This document shows, in pieces, positions 12,499-24,010 of a stretch of 47,158 bases of DNA. This stretch comes from Ichthyophonus hoferi (Eukaryota; Opisthokonta; Ichthyosporea; Ichthyophonida; Ichthyophonidae). The notes beneath the pieces were generated by a model, which saw only the letters and a program-made list of their open reading frames with translations, did no database searches and was not told the origin of the DNA. The translations under genes were made by a program, and so were the position numbers. Position 1 is the stretch's first letter. The number at the start of each line of letters is the position of its first letter. The stretch spans positions 74,698 to 121,855 of the forward strand of contig NAOQ01000132.1 of assembly GCA_002751075.1 (NCBI GenBank), read 5' to 3'.

Positions 12499-14002
12499 CT
12501 GTACCAAGACATGTGTTTTAGAATACTATATTCAGGTATTTTGTAGTAATATGCAGGGGTATCTTAAAATACTGTAACACAATAAAGGGTAAATTTTCAC
12601 TTTGTGGTATTAAGGAAATCAGTGTTGCAATGATAGGTAGTGGCCAGCAGAAGTAGGATATATATATATTATCAAGATTTAAAATGAAAAAGAAGAAAAA
12701 CACAAAGCAGCTTTCCCTCAAATAAAACGGTTATAGAAGAAATGAAAGAAAAGGAACCTATAAAACCACCACCAAGAATACAAGTAACAAGTTAAAGGTA
12801 TAGTATTAAGGAATGACTCGCCTGCCAGTTCATTATTATATCACACTAACACCACACACTAACACTACAATTTTAAATATATATATACTATGTAAATTGT
12901 TATATATTATTATAATACTGTATCTCTTTCTTTGTTGTGGTTTTTACTGCAAACAATTCAATAACATTATAATAACTATTATAATAACTGTTATAATAAC
13001 TATGTTGGTTGGTTAATAATCATCTCATCATTAATTAGGTTTTTACTATTGGCTACCTTTGGCGCCAAATTTAAATATAAATAGACGCTCATTAACTAGG
13101 ACCAGATGGTTAATGTAATATAAAGGAATGCGATCGATAATAGTTTGAGATCAACCTTATTTTAGGTTATACAATACCAAAAAAAGCTATTATCTGACGT
13201 CATATTAGTAAGCCGATTATATCGATTATGTTCATCCCAACGATTGGTTGGAATCTTTTATCGATTTGCCCAATTGGATGCCTATAGCCAATTATTCATT
13301 AGATATTAATTAGTCATTAAAAAGTACCACTTCATTTTCAACAAGTTAGCGCAGTCCCACCCCATACTGACCCAAAGGTTTCTAATAGCAATGCATTGTA
13401 ATATCCTTGAATATCTTTGAAAAAGAATGTTAGTAACCATCCTATAGATGATTAGCGAGGCTTTTTTTAATATCTCCCAAGAATTCCAGTACTGTGGTAT
13501 AGAGGTAGACTATACAGAAAGTAGTGTTGAACCATATTGAGTGCATTAACTGGGCTTATCAAATATATGCTCATGTTTAAGATAGGAGATGATTATAGGA
13601 TGTGCTGCAAGAATCTTATGACATTTCAATTGTGTATACTGCATGCTAAGGGAATGGTCATGCATATGAGCTTCTCCCTTAAAATCGTGATATTTTCTTA
13701 CTTGACTTGTCTATCATTCAAGTACTTATTAGTATCTTATATGTTGGCCATGGTATAACAACATTTAATTACATTCACGACCAGTTGGGCTTAAGTTAAA
13801 AATACCTGTAAATAGCTTAGTACACAAATTCAGGTGCCCAGATAAATATATACAAATTCTTTAAACCTTGCACACAGTCTGTAGTTAGTAAGTCTGTCTG
13901 TAACATTTTTTGTCTTGGTGTATTAACGCGATACTGATGCAGTGCATCTAGGTATAGCAAACCTTTATACCTAATTAATAATTATAAAATTAATTATAAT
14001 TT
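12499..14002. other. RPA2 upstream region; otherwise empty
   Basis: It should contain the RPA2 promoter and the missing first exon on the minus strand. Apart from the E2F-type palindrome and a TGACGTCA octamer around 13195 I see nothing coding. Confidence 0.5.
13058..13069. promoter_or_regulatory. Perfect E2F/DP-type palindrome
   Basis: TTTGGCGCCAAA, a 12-base perfect palindrome equal to two overlapping E2F core sites, in an AT-rich setting and followed by a TTTAAATATAAA stretch. It lies about 560 bases upstream of the first visible RPA2 exon. DNA-replication genes including RPA subunits are classic E2F targets in animals and plants. The link to RPA2 here is inference. Confidence 0.55.
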
Positions 14003-14270
14003 GTCACATGATTGGCCTAACCAAATTAGAAAGAAGGTAATTAGCTGAGTAGGCTTATTTTTTACTATACATAGTACATTATTACTGCATCCAATCAATT
14101 ACATAAAACTATTCATTAGATATGATTAGTAATTATAAATGCAATTATACCTCTTTTCACGTGATTGTTCTAACCAATTTAAAAGGGTAGTAATGGGCTA
14201 TGTTGATTTACTTTGCATTATATATAACACATTATTATTATATCCATCGGTTAAATACTATTTAGAAAAA
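14003..14270. repeat. Diverged tandem duplication, unit ~150 bp
   Basis: 14003-14118 and 14156-14270 align in the same direction with a period of about 152 bases. Shared anchors are TCACRTGATTG, CTAACCAA, a central ACATTATTA and a following ATCCATC/ATCCAATC. Similarity is roughly 65-70% by eye. There is no coding frame. Confidence 0.6.
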
Positions 14271-14849
14271 TATTCCATAATAGCTAGAATTATTAATATT
14301 ACGCATATTGAGTATCATATAATTAGTAGTATTAAGTGGAAAATAATGAGTTGCAACACATCAATACTGCTATCACAATCAATATGAAATGGAACTGATT
14401 GCTGCTTGTACTCTAGTGATTAGTTTGCACAATTTCTTTAATATATGATGGCAGGACTACATTTAGGCCATTACAATAAATGTATGTTACTAGTATTATT
14501 ATTTGTCCAAAATATTTAAAACGGTCTCACTCACTGCATGCTTATAGTTTATTCTTTTATTTCTCTTTATTCTAGAGTACATTATATTTGCTTATTACTG
14601 GTTCTGTGTCGAAAGCCACCTCTTCTGGATCCAGTTCCTCGTCCTAGACCAGGGGGGTGCTTCTTTTCTTTTCACTATGTTCTGAACTTGACTCTTCTGT
14701 CTCTTTTGGTAACTCGGAAGAAACATGTTTGCCTTCTGAACCACCTGCGGGAAGCGCGTTCTCTGCTTCTTCTTCTTTTTGGTTGTGGAGGCGGACCCTG
14801 ACTTCCTGTCCGATCCCTTGCAATGTTCTTGATAAAAAGTCAAATGTAA

Positions 14850-15230
14850 TTTAGACATTATATACAACGTATACATAAGTTACACTTATGTCGCTTTTAT
14901 TACCAACTGAAATCAGGATCCAGACTAAGTCTATAAACGCTGGTTATATAGTTGTTCGATTTCTAATCAATTTCAGTTGATCAGATGATAAGCGTCATTA
15001 ATCTAATTAATGATAGGTTTGTATTTTACATAAATCACTCAGAGTGAATTAATTGTTCAGATTACCATCGCTTATCTAATTACAGTAAGATTACGTGCTA
15101 AGCTGTACTAACCGTCTGATCCTAATTAAATATAATTAGATACCTCATAGAATTAATTATTAATTAAAGTGTTTTTGTTCAAGACCTCCTGAAGTATTCT
15201 ATTAACTGCTTATAATAGCGAAATACTTCA
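14850..15230 (+). repeat. LTR-like stretch A
   Basis: A sequence running from ATACATAAGTTACACTTATG through AGGATCCAGACTAAGTCT to a small hairpin ending AAATACTTCA. Its first 150 bases recur at about 20490-20625 and parts recur at 23560-24005. It precedes the gag-like frame of the plus-strand copy, as a 5' LTR would. The exact LTR start is not fixed. Confidence 0.6.
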
Positions 15231-15421
15231 ACACCCCCTACATCCCCACATACCTGTGAGGATGTTACCTACTGTTGAAATCGGAGTAGTTGGATTCTGC
15301 TTCCTGATCAACAGGGTTACTACAGCCCAGCAACCAAGAAGCACTTCCACTACTGGAACTAAGATGGCCCCTCAGCAGAGCACCATGCCAGGGGAGAACC
15401 GCAATAAGACTGCAAGAAGAT

Positions 15422-16145
15422 ATGGTTAAAATCAGGAGAATCAGCTACAGTTCCCCGGGAGTCATTCAATCAACACAGAAGTCCTTCTCCAACAATTACT
15501 ACAACGTATGGGAGGAGGGGCTTCTAAACCAACCGCAATCAACCCACTTCCTATCTCAGAAAAGGAGATATTCATGGGAAGCGACAAAGGAATCAGCTAT
15601 AAAAGATGGGCAGAAAACATCAAAACAAAAATGCAAGTATCCTCATGCATGGAAGCAAATGAAGACAGGCTTACCAAAATGCACCTATTGAATCCTACTC
15701 AAATTTCAGTAGAAGAGTTCCAGCCCGGTTTTATTTATACAATTCAATAGATAAAGACCAAAGACTAATAGCAGGATGGGAACCAGAGTAATTTACATAA
15801 TACACATGGAGATGCATGAAAAAACAGTTTGATGGTAAGGCCGAAGCCCAACAAATGTCATACTTTCTAGAATACCTAGAAACTTCACTATCACCAAATG
15901 AAAGTGGAAGTGAATACATTGGAAGAGTGTTAACAGCATCAAAAATGATTAAAGAAACGGAACTGGAACAACAGGAAAAAGCAGTGTTAGTAAAGTTAAT
16001 TTTTGAGCTGCAAGACACAAGGTATGAACGACAAGTGAAGGGTTTCAGACAAGGCTATAAAAATTGTGGAAAATTACGAGATTTTATAGTGGATATGGAT
16101 TCATATGTGAATTCAGAAAAGAAAAGGAAACTAGAAAGCCATTAG
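15422..16145 (+). pseudogene. Copia gag remnant
   Basis: Frames here read as a copia-type Gag of the UBN2 class: SYKRWAENIKTKMQ near the start, then a helical stretch with YFLEYLETSLSPNESGSEY. A zinc-knuckle-like C/H cluster follows at about 16205-16260. The copy is broken. It belongs to the plus-strand element starting with LTR-like stretch A. Confidence 0.7.
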
Positions 16146-16479
16146 AGTGGTAGGGAACATTGTGAAGTCAGACCAAACGTAGGTTTCTTCAATAGGGTTG
16201 AATCAGAAACTTGTAATATTTATGAAGATCGTCATCACGTATCTAAATGTCATATTTTAGCTAGGATGACCAAGCTCAGTTTGGGCACAGGTCAAACACT
16301 ACAATCCATGCCTTGTTTCCCATGCAATCCCAGATTTCAAAAAGAAATTCCTGCAGAACAGCAACAAGGATGGAACAGAGGCAAAATAAATATTTGCAAC
16401 AGAGGGACAGGAAACCTCAGAATACAGCATACAATGTAGAAGAGGACCTAGAAATTGGAGAAACCTCATGCTTAGCAAC

Positions 16480-17510
16480 ATGCTATATGAACAAGGTAGA
16501 AAAGGAAGATGAGCACTATCCCAAGTTTGTACTAGACAGTAGTTCATCCTGTCATCTACACTTTAAAAAGGAAGATTTTAGAAACTTCAAACCTAAACAA
16601 ACTTTTGTAAGATGAGGAAACGGAAAAATGAGCATAGCTGAAGGTTCAGGCAACATATGGTTAGCTGTTAGAATGGAAGACACAGCCAGCAAAGTTGTAA
16701 TGGAAAACGTACTCTTTTTTCCCGACCTGCAGGTCAGCCTTTTTCCAATAGCAATGTTGAAGGGCAGGGTTTTCAGAACAATATTTGAGGATAAAAAGGT
16801 AACTGTGTTCATGAGTGAGTCGAGGTAATGAGGATCAGCATAACATGCTATAATCCACCAAATTGATGCCTCCATTATCCCAGCAAGCAAAGACTCAACG
16901 AATAATGAGGAAGATGTTTCAAATGGAAAAGGGCTCAAAAAAGTGCAGGAAGAGGAAAAATTAGGACTACTAGCATATGAGGTATATCATTCTATATTTA
17001 TGCACCCAAGTCCTGCTAACATGTTTATTGTATTGGCTATGTCCAATAATCCAGGAGTTGACAAAAAGAACAAAGAGTGTAGGACATGTAGTATGTTCAA
17101 AACCAAACGGATTCCCTATTCAGAAAAGACAGATAGAGCCACCAAGGTCTTACAAGGAGTTCACTCAGACCTGGCTGGTCCTCTAACCAAGTCCTATTCA
17201 GGTTACCAATATGTGGTGACCTTTACAAATAAACATTCTCACTATGTATGTGTATATTTGCTAAAGAAAATGTCAGACACATTTGCAACGTTTAAGAGAT
17301 ATTACGTCTATGCCACTGCAATGCACGATAAGCCTATGGGAGTTTTGGTGACAGACAATGGTACTGAGTATCTCAACTTAACGTTTTCACCATACCTTGA
17401 TAAATTTGAGATTTACCACCAGACAACAGTACCCAACCACCCAGAGCAGAACGGCCTCAGCAAGAGCATGAATCAGACCCTGTTTACCATGGTCAGAAGT
17501 GCATGAATAG
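16480..17510 (+). pseudogene. Copia protease, gag-pre-integrase and integrase remnant
   Basis: FVLDSSSSCHL near 16530 is a protease-type active site region. 16943-17120 resembles the gag-pre-integrase zinc segment (H...H...CRTCSMFK). 17150-17480 is the integrase core, with GVHSDLAGP, VTDNGTEY and the HPEQNGLSKSMNQ block that carry the D-D-E triad of this family. It is a fossil with several breaks. The order protease-integrase-RT is the Ty1/copia order. Confidence 0.8.
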
Positions 17511-17894
17511 AAAGTGGTTTACCAGAGTTTTTTTTGAGATAAAGCCATCAAGTCAACATCTTTCACTTTGAACGTGCTGCCAACCAGAGTCCTTCTAAAG
17601 TCAACACTACCATGAGATTTATGGCATCTATCTACCACTTCATTCAACAGGCTCAGACCTATTGGATGTCATTGCTACTATAAAGTTGAGACATTTAACA
17701 AGATGGCACCAAGAGGATGAGAGGCAGTAATGCTGAGTTATCAAGAGACTCAGAAAGCCTATAGGCTGTTTGATACTAAGGATAGGAAAATCATTGTCAG
17801 TAGGAATGTCAAGTTTTTAGAAACAAGTTTCCCTTATGCAGAAAAACCATCCAAGTCTCTACTGGACAATAAGCATAAATCAACTTAGGGGGAG

Positions 17895-18263
17895 TTGTGT
17901 CAAGAACATACAGAAATAACGATTAAGGAACCAAGGAGGGACAACATTGAGAAACCAGTGGATAGCTGCCATAAGGAAAAAGAAGAGGAGACTAAAACAA
18001 GAGAAGACACTGGCACATGTCTACTAAAAAGCAAGTATGCACCCTCCACTTCTAGGTCAGGACATAGATATCAGCCAGATCCAATCTTAACAAATACAGC
18101 ATATGCAACAACAACAGACAATCTATATGGTCAAGATGTACCCAGGTCAGTATGTGCGGCCATGAACTCACCTCAAAGGCATCACTGGGAGGCAGCAATG
18201 CAGCAAGAAATGAAAGTGCTTGCAGACAATGTTAGAAATGTTGGGTATGTTGGCACTAACTAA
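17895..18263 (+). pseudogene. Copia integrase-RT linker and start of reverse transcriptase
   Basis: A hydrophilic Glu/Lys-rich linker followed by MNSPQRHHWEAAMQQEMKVL, which matches the first conserved block of copia reverse transcriptase (W..AM..E...L). The rest of the RT does not follow; the sequence passes into inverted-repeat material. Confidence 0.65.
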
Positions 18264-20020
18264 CTCTGTTATAGTGGTGACAACTGTTAAAAATAGATTC
18301 TTCAATTTCAGACAAATGCCCGTCAGAAGTTGACTCACTGTTTGATAATTTATCGGATGTTTCATTAGGTTGAGATAAATCAGTATCGACTGATATACCT
18401 TCTGAACTACTGTTTGTAACTACTAGTTTTCTGATTGCCGTGGGTCTAAATTGTTCAGAGTGCTGCTTCATTGGCAAATCGTCAATATTACTTAACGTTT
18501 CATCTTCAGATGAAAAAATTATAATCTTCTTCTTCTTCTGTATTCAACGTCAAACCTCCAAAGTTTTCAGTGTTAAAGGCAAAGATCATTTTAATAGTTT
18601 TCTTGTCCAATCTCTTCTTAATACCATGACACCTTAATTAAATTATAAATATTAATGATTATTTCTTATCAAAATAATCAATAAAAATTAATCTATAATC
18701 AGGTAAGAATTTAACGTTTATTCACAAAAAATTTCCAGGTCCCATTATGAGACAAGTTATGGCCTTATATAGTTTTTTTCTATTTCATCTTAATAACCCA
18801 ACAGTAATCTCTTCTTCCTATAATTTCTTTTTGTGCTAGCTACCTCATTGGTGTAGCTTTTATCTCTTCTGTATTGACAAATCAATCTATTGGGTTGAAA
18901 AACTATTATTCAGTTGAATCATTATGCAATTAGCTAATCTTGAGCCACAGTCATTAAATAATCTTATTATCTGAGCTTCAATCAGATCTACCTATTCATC
19001 TATGGCTAGTGGCAATCTTGCAACAAAATGTAATTGAACAAAAAAACAAATAAATGTATTTTAAAAACATTCTAGCTGAAAACATCTGACAACAACTTCC
19101 TGTGTCATGAACTCTGATCTATGTATGACAGTCCTACTGGCGTCTGGGATGGTTGTAGGAGCCAAGTCGTCTCTATCACTATGGAAATCTTCCTGCATGG
19201 GAAGTGATGTCTCCAGTGCTGTGTGTGTGGGTTGAATGATTTTCTGGGCAGGGTTGGTGAATACTTCTTGTATAAATGTTTGTGGTGCTGCTTGGAAGTT
19301 TTGTGTTCAATGTGAGTTGAAGATGAATTGTTGGTTAACTTGTGGAATTGTGTTCTCTGGGACTGGTTCAAAAGGTTGTTGTTTGGGTAGGTCCTCTTGA
19401 AAATCCAAATCAATAGGTACTATTTCATTGGAACCTGAAAGAGGAATATCATTTTCACCTTTTGTTGCTGACTCCTCTAATGATGAGGTGATGGACTGTC
19501 TGTTTTTCTTTCTTTTTACCCGTCTGTTTGTTTTGGGAGGTGACACGACCTCTGTGAGTTCTAAAGGAAGATTTCTGATTGTCTCTAACAGTGGAAGCGT
19601 GCTGGGTGTAGTAACCCTTTCAGGTTCTAATGAAATAATACCTATTGATTTGGATTTTTCAGAGGACCTACCTCAATAACAACCTTTTGAACCAGTCCCA
19701 GAGAACACAATTCCACAAGTTAACCAACAATTCATCTTCAATCCACATTTAACACAAAACTTCCAAGCAGCACCACAAACATTTATACAAAAATTATTCA
19801 CCAACCCTACCCAGGAAGTCATTCAACCCACACACACAGCACTGGAGACATCACTTCCCATGCAGGAAGATTTCCACAGTGATAGAGACAACTTGGCTCC
19901 CACAACCATCCCAGAAGCCAGTAGGACTGTCATACGTAGATCAGAGTTCACGACACAGGAAGCTGTTACCACTACAACAGAGTTAGTTAGTGCCAACATA
20001 CCCAACGTTTCTAACAGGGT
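18231..20020. repeat. Large inverted repeat with an inserted block
   Basis: 19085-19440 is the inverse of 19620-19975 at roughly 90% by eye, with a spacer of about 180 bases. The outer piece 18231-18290 is the inverse of about 19965-20020. The left arm is interrupted by about 800 bases (18291-19085), so something was inserted into that arm after it formed, or the arms were rearranged. Arms carry retroelement linker-type sequence. Confidence 0.75.
18256..18640 (-). pseudogene. Acidic Ser-rich remnant inside the inserted block
   Basis: Minus-strand frames are rich in S, D and E (for example SSSEGISVDTDLSQPNETSD). A second stretch of the same flavour lies at 23231-23480 minus next to the last LTR-like block. 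No domain was recognised. It could be the N-terminal part of a transposon protein. It is broken. Confidence 0.35.
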
Positions 20021-20129
20021 TATGGGCCCAGCATGCTTCCACCGCTAGAGACGATCAGAAGTCTTCCCTTAGAACTCACAGAGGTGAAGTATCTTACTAT
20101 TATAAGTAGTTAATAGAATACTTCAACAC

Positions 20130-20390
20130 CTACTCATCTAAGGATAGTATTTGGCGTGCATTCATGAACTGTGCAGGGGTTAAAGCCTTGGTGAAGATAT
20201 CTGCCTTCTGCTCATGTGTAAATATTGGTTTGATATCTATGTCCCCATTCCTAATGGCCTCCATGGTGTAGTGGTACTTGACGCGTATGTGTTTGGTATT
20301 TTTGGTTATTCCATTGTTTTCTGATATCCGGATTGTAGACTGATTATCCTCATAGACAGTTAGGATCTAGGTATGGAGGCCAAGTTAGGG
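20130..20390 (-). pseudogene. Copia RNase H C-terminal remnant
   Basis: The minus strand reads YEDNQSTIRISENNG followed by a KHIRVKYHY-like block and THEQKADIFTKAL, the hallmark end of copia RNase H. It lies in the opposite orientation to the plus-strand gag/integrase copy and is followed on its 3' side by an LTR-end-like hairpin (20083-20124) inverse to the one at 15190-15230. Confidence 0.75.
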
Positions 20391-20404
20391 CTTTCTGACA
20401 CGTC

Positions 20405-20625
20405 ACAAAGAGTTGCAGAGGCAGACCCTGACTTCTTCTCAGATGCCTTGCTATGTTCTTGGTAAAAAGCCAACTGTAATTTAGACATTATATATAACAT
20501 ATACATAAGTTACACTTATATCACTTTTGTTACCAACTGAAATCAGGATCCAGACTATGTCTGTTAATGCTGGTTATATACTTGTTCAATTTCTAATCAA
20601 TCCCAGTTGATCAGATGATATCCAA
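20405..20625 (+). repeat. Second copy of the 14740-15000 segment
   Basis: GCAGACCCTGACTTC, TGTTCTTG, AAAAAGYCAA, TAATTTAGACATTATATA and AGGATCCAGACT follow in the same order and orientation as at 14790-15000. It stops abruptly near 20625, where the DNA-transposon-like stretch begins. Confidence 0.75.
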
Positions 20626-20639
20626 AACACCCCGTAATT

Positions 20640-21420
20640 GCATAATGTTTTAATTTCATATCTTTCCACCAGATGGATTGATTTGTCAACAGAAAACTTG
20701 CAAGTAATTAATAATTAATCCAGTGAGGTAGCATTGAATAATCCCAACAATATGAGGAATTTTCCTAAAAAAAATACATATGAAAAACTTTCTCGAAATT
20801 TCTTGTATAAAATTATAAAATTTATGTAAAAAAATGATTTTCATTACAAAATAAATACCATGTATGCAAATGATATTGAAAACACTGAAAATTATACCAA
20901 AATTGCAAATCATGAAACGATTCAGAATATCAATCCTACAGATGACCTTATAAATGAAAGAATAAATAGGAAAACTAGAGTTGCACTTTCTGAAGAACTG
21001 TTTGAAACATGCCTGGGCCTTTTTAGAACAGAAAGGAAAGTGAGTCAAATTATAAGCGCAACGAACCTAGGAAAAACTGCCATCTATAGACTGAAGGCAG
21101 AATTCGAAAAATCAGGAGACAATCTTACATTTCAAAGCTATGCAAGTCCAAAAGGACGTAAAAAACTCAAAAACGACCCAAGAACGCAGAAAATTATCAA
21201 TATTTTTGTTGAGGATAACTCACTCACGCAAAGAGGAATGATTGTAAAACTTTCTGCAGTAGATGTTCATGTTACAAAATCCACATTGTCAAGGCTGATG
21301 AAGAAATCGAACCTTACACGCAAGAGAGTTACGACGGAAAGGAGAAAGGAGATCGGTATAAAGTTTAAACTGCAAGAAACAAAGGTCAGGAGGGAAGTAT
21401 AAAAGGGAAAAAGGGAAAAA
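20640..21420 (+). mobile_element. Truncated Tc1/mariner- or IS630-like DNA transposase
   Basis: A 180-residue open frame (20860-21402) inside the retroelement cluster. Residues about 45-90 form a helix-turn-helix (FRTERKVSQIISATNLGKTA, then IYRLKAEF). Residues about 100-165 form a second HTH (DNSLTQRGMIVKLS and STLSRLMKKSNLTRKR). This paired-HTH arrangement with the RKR linker is typical of Tc1/mariner and IS630-type transposases. The frame stops there and the whole DDE/DDD catalytic domain is absent downstream, so it is a 3'-truncated fragment. The N-terminal half has a single uninterrupted frame, unlike its retroelement neighbours, which suggests a younger arrival. Terminal inverted repeats were not found. 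Confidence 0.65.
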
Positions 21421-21589
21421 CATCTAATAATAAGCATGGACTTTGTCTTATTTCGATATAGTCTTTGTTGACAGTTTTTTTTTTAACACTTGTTATCAAA
21501 AGTACAACACTTCTTTGAGCATTATTATTATTACCGTTTATTATCATTATTATAATTATTATATATTATTATAATTATGTATTAAAGTT

Positions 21590-22390
21590 TAGTGTGACCT
21601 TCCTCACCAGGTACTCTACCAACCCCAACAGGGAGCATTATGAAATGCTTTTGCATCTTCTGAGATATTTAAATATGTACTTATCAGAGACAATAGTGTA
21701 CAAGCCTGGACCTATTCACCTCATAGCCTATTCTGATGCATACTTTTCAACAAGAGGATAGAGTGATTCAAAAGGTACCAGTGGCTACTGTATTTTTCTG
21801 ACCAAACGATTGCTGGATTGAAACAGCAAGAATCAAACTATTTATACCCTCTCATCAATGGAAAGTGAATTTATTAGCATGACAGCCACCATACAACAGA
21901 TTGCTTGCATACTATGTTCAACTAGATCTTGTGGGTATGACCTAAAACAACCCAATATAAAGGCTGCCTACCTGCACAGGTACCTAGATATAGTCCATGT
22001 TTCTATTACCATCATCAAAGCTTAGTCCATACATACATCGAGGCTGCAATGTTAGTGCTTTGTTGTGTGGTAGCTTGCATGCTAATGGATTCACTCTCTG
22101 TTAATATGTTGATAAGAGGGAACAAATGGGTTGCTTTTTGCTGTTCCAATCCAGCAATCGTTTGGTCAGAAAAATACAATAGCACTGCCACTTTTTGCAT
22201 CACTGTATGCTCTTGTTGAAAAGTATGCATCAGAATAGGCTGTGGTGAATGGGTCTAGGCTTGTACACTATTGTCTCTAATAATACATATTTAAATATTT
22301 TAGAAGATGCAAAAGCATTTTATCATTTTATCATGCTTTATATTGGGGTTGACAGAGTACCCGGCAAGTCAGGCCACACTTAAGGTAATG
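21590..22390. repeat. Inverted pair of copia RNase H fragments
   Basis: About 21595-21940 (plus) carries the RNase H block with YSDAYFST, a TSGYCIF-like segment and SSMESEFISM. About 22022-22390 is the same segment in reverse orientation (minus reads SDQTIAGLEQQKATH). The arms match about 80% by eye, with a spacer of under 100 bases. Two broken copia 3' ends therefore meet tail to tail. Confidence 0.8.
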
Positions 22391-23519
22391 TCTGGCCTGC
22401 TGAATTTACTGATCCAGATTAAGCACCTGATTAGAGAAGCATATGTTTTTCAAGTCACAAGGTTTATGACCCATGTCTTCATTATTTACAGACTGGATGT
22501 GTTCAGTGAGAAGAAGTATGTGTGTTGGGTGTCCATCCTGTTGCTTGCAGCTCTTGAGTAACTCTGTGATGCATGTCTATTGAGATAGGAGAATGCATCC
22601 TTCTTGGCTCTTGCTGATCATGTAGCCAAGGAAGGAGTTGGGGCAACTTGAGGTCTAGCCCTCAACAACCCAGTTAACAATGAATGGCATTATTACCATC
22701 TTTATCCCATATCAACTGATCCTCTGGTAGATCTCTTGGGAGTCTCATTGGGTCATCATCAGCCAGCAAAAGTGATATTTATCTAGATTGCTCAACTAAC
22801 TGCACTCTTCTAGTTTTATCTACCCTGCAGGCCTAGTCCTCAAGTCCTTGTATGCAAGGGTACACACCAAAGTACCTCTTAGTTTAGTATTCATGCAACT
22901 CCCCCATACATATAGGTTATGGGTACTAATTCTGTCTCTACTTATTCCCAACATTATAGAACACCAGTATTTAACCTGGGTTGATGTGCTGTCTCTATCA
23001 TTATTATTGATAGGAGTCATTATACTGAGAACTGAATTTAAGCAATGTATACTTAATATTGATTGGTGACTTTTATTATCTTACTAATAAGAAAGAATTC
23101 CTAATATTCTCAAGAATGAAATCCCCCTAATGTTCTCCTGAACTCCTTCAAGGCTCTCTAGCCAATCAATAATCCAAGACCATGCTTTTCATTTTCTACA
23201 TATGCCTGATGTCATCCACTGTGTCAGAATTTAAGTTGTGGTCAGACAACTCTGCCTTGCTATCAACAGACGTTGAAGGTCTTTTTTCTGAATCACCGAA
23301 ACTGGAGTTGAAGTCCTCCAAAATATCTCTAGTATTAATCTCATCACTGCTGTCAGTTGAAAGTTGAGCCTATAATTTCTTTTTCCCACGTATCCTGACT
23401 TAGTTGCTGAAGGAATTGCTGACATACATTTTATGCTAATGATAGATGGTGTGGATATTTCCCTCCTTGTTACTACCATAATGAACTCTTAATAAATGAA
23501 CAAAGAAATGAAATCTTTT

Positions 23520-24010
23520 TGTGTGAAATGTTTATTTAATACAACACTTATTCAAAACTAGGATCCAGACTATGTCTATAGTTGTTGGTTCAGGGCAATA
23601 CCAGTTGACCAGGTGATAAACACTTGAAATATGTATATCTTCATTTAAGGGTTCTACCAAACTGTGTTGTTAACCACACCACATAGTTTCCAATTATTAT
23701 TCAAAGAATCATTCTGGTTGCTACATATCTTGTTTATATCATAAATCACTATGTGTGATTAAAGACTCATGACCAACGCTATCTAATATAACCACAATAA
23801 ATTCATGTGCTAGACTTCACTTAGCAACTAGTCCTAATTAAATATAATTAGTGACTTCATGTAATTAATTATCTTTAATTACTATCTAAGTCTTACATAC
23901 CAATTTAAACCTCATTGTAAACCATGCTGAATATTTCGAGGTATAAGACATCATAAAGTATACAGTCTAACATGTGTGGGAGCCGAAATACTTTAACCCA
24001 CTATACCCCC
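23520..24010. repeat. LTR-like stretch B
   Basis: It shares AGGATCCAGACTATGTCTAT, CCAGTTGA, AAATCACT, CTAATTAAATATAATTAG and a CGAAATACTTTAACCC end with stretch A, so it is a diverged relative. It forms the right border of the retroelement cluster. Confidence 0.6.

Larger units (their letters stand above)
14595..24010. mobile_element. Cluster of broken Ty1/copia LTR retrotransposon copies
   Basis: A 9.4-kb block between RPA2 and RIC8 built from decayed Ty1/copia (Pseudoviridae-type) pieces in both orientations. Parts seen are LTR-like stretches, gag, protease-like segment, gag-pre-integrase, integrase core, the beginning of reverse transcriptase, three RNase H pieces and long inverted repeats. 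A truncated DNA transposase lies inside. All copies are broken, with more than ten breaks in total. The divergence between copies (about 80-90% by eye) suggests several old insertion rounds rather than one recent event. No intact element is present. Confidence 0.85.

Noticed and set aside
13537-13758. Plus-strand 73-codon open frame with hydrophobic product
   Set aside because: It begins at GTG, is AT-driven in codon use, and has no splice or family support.
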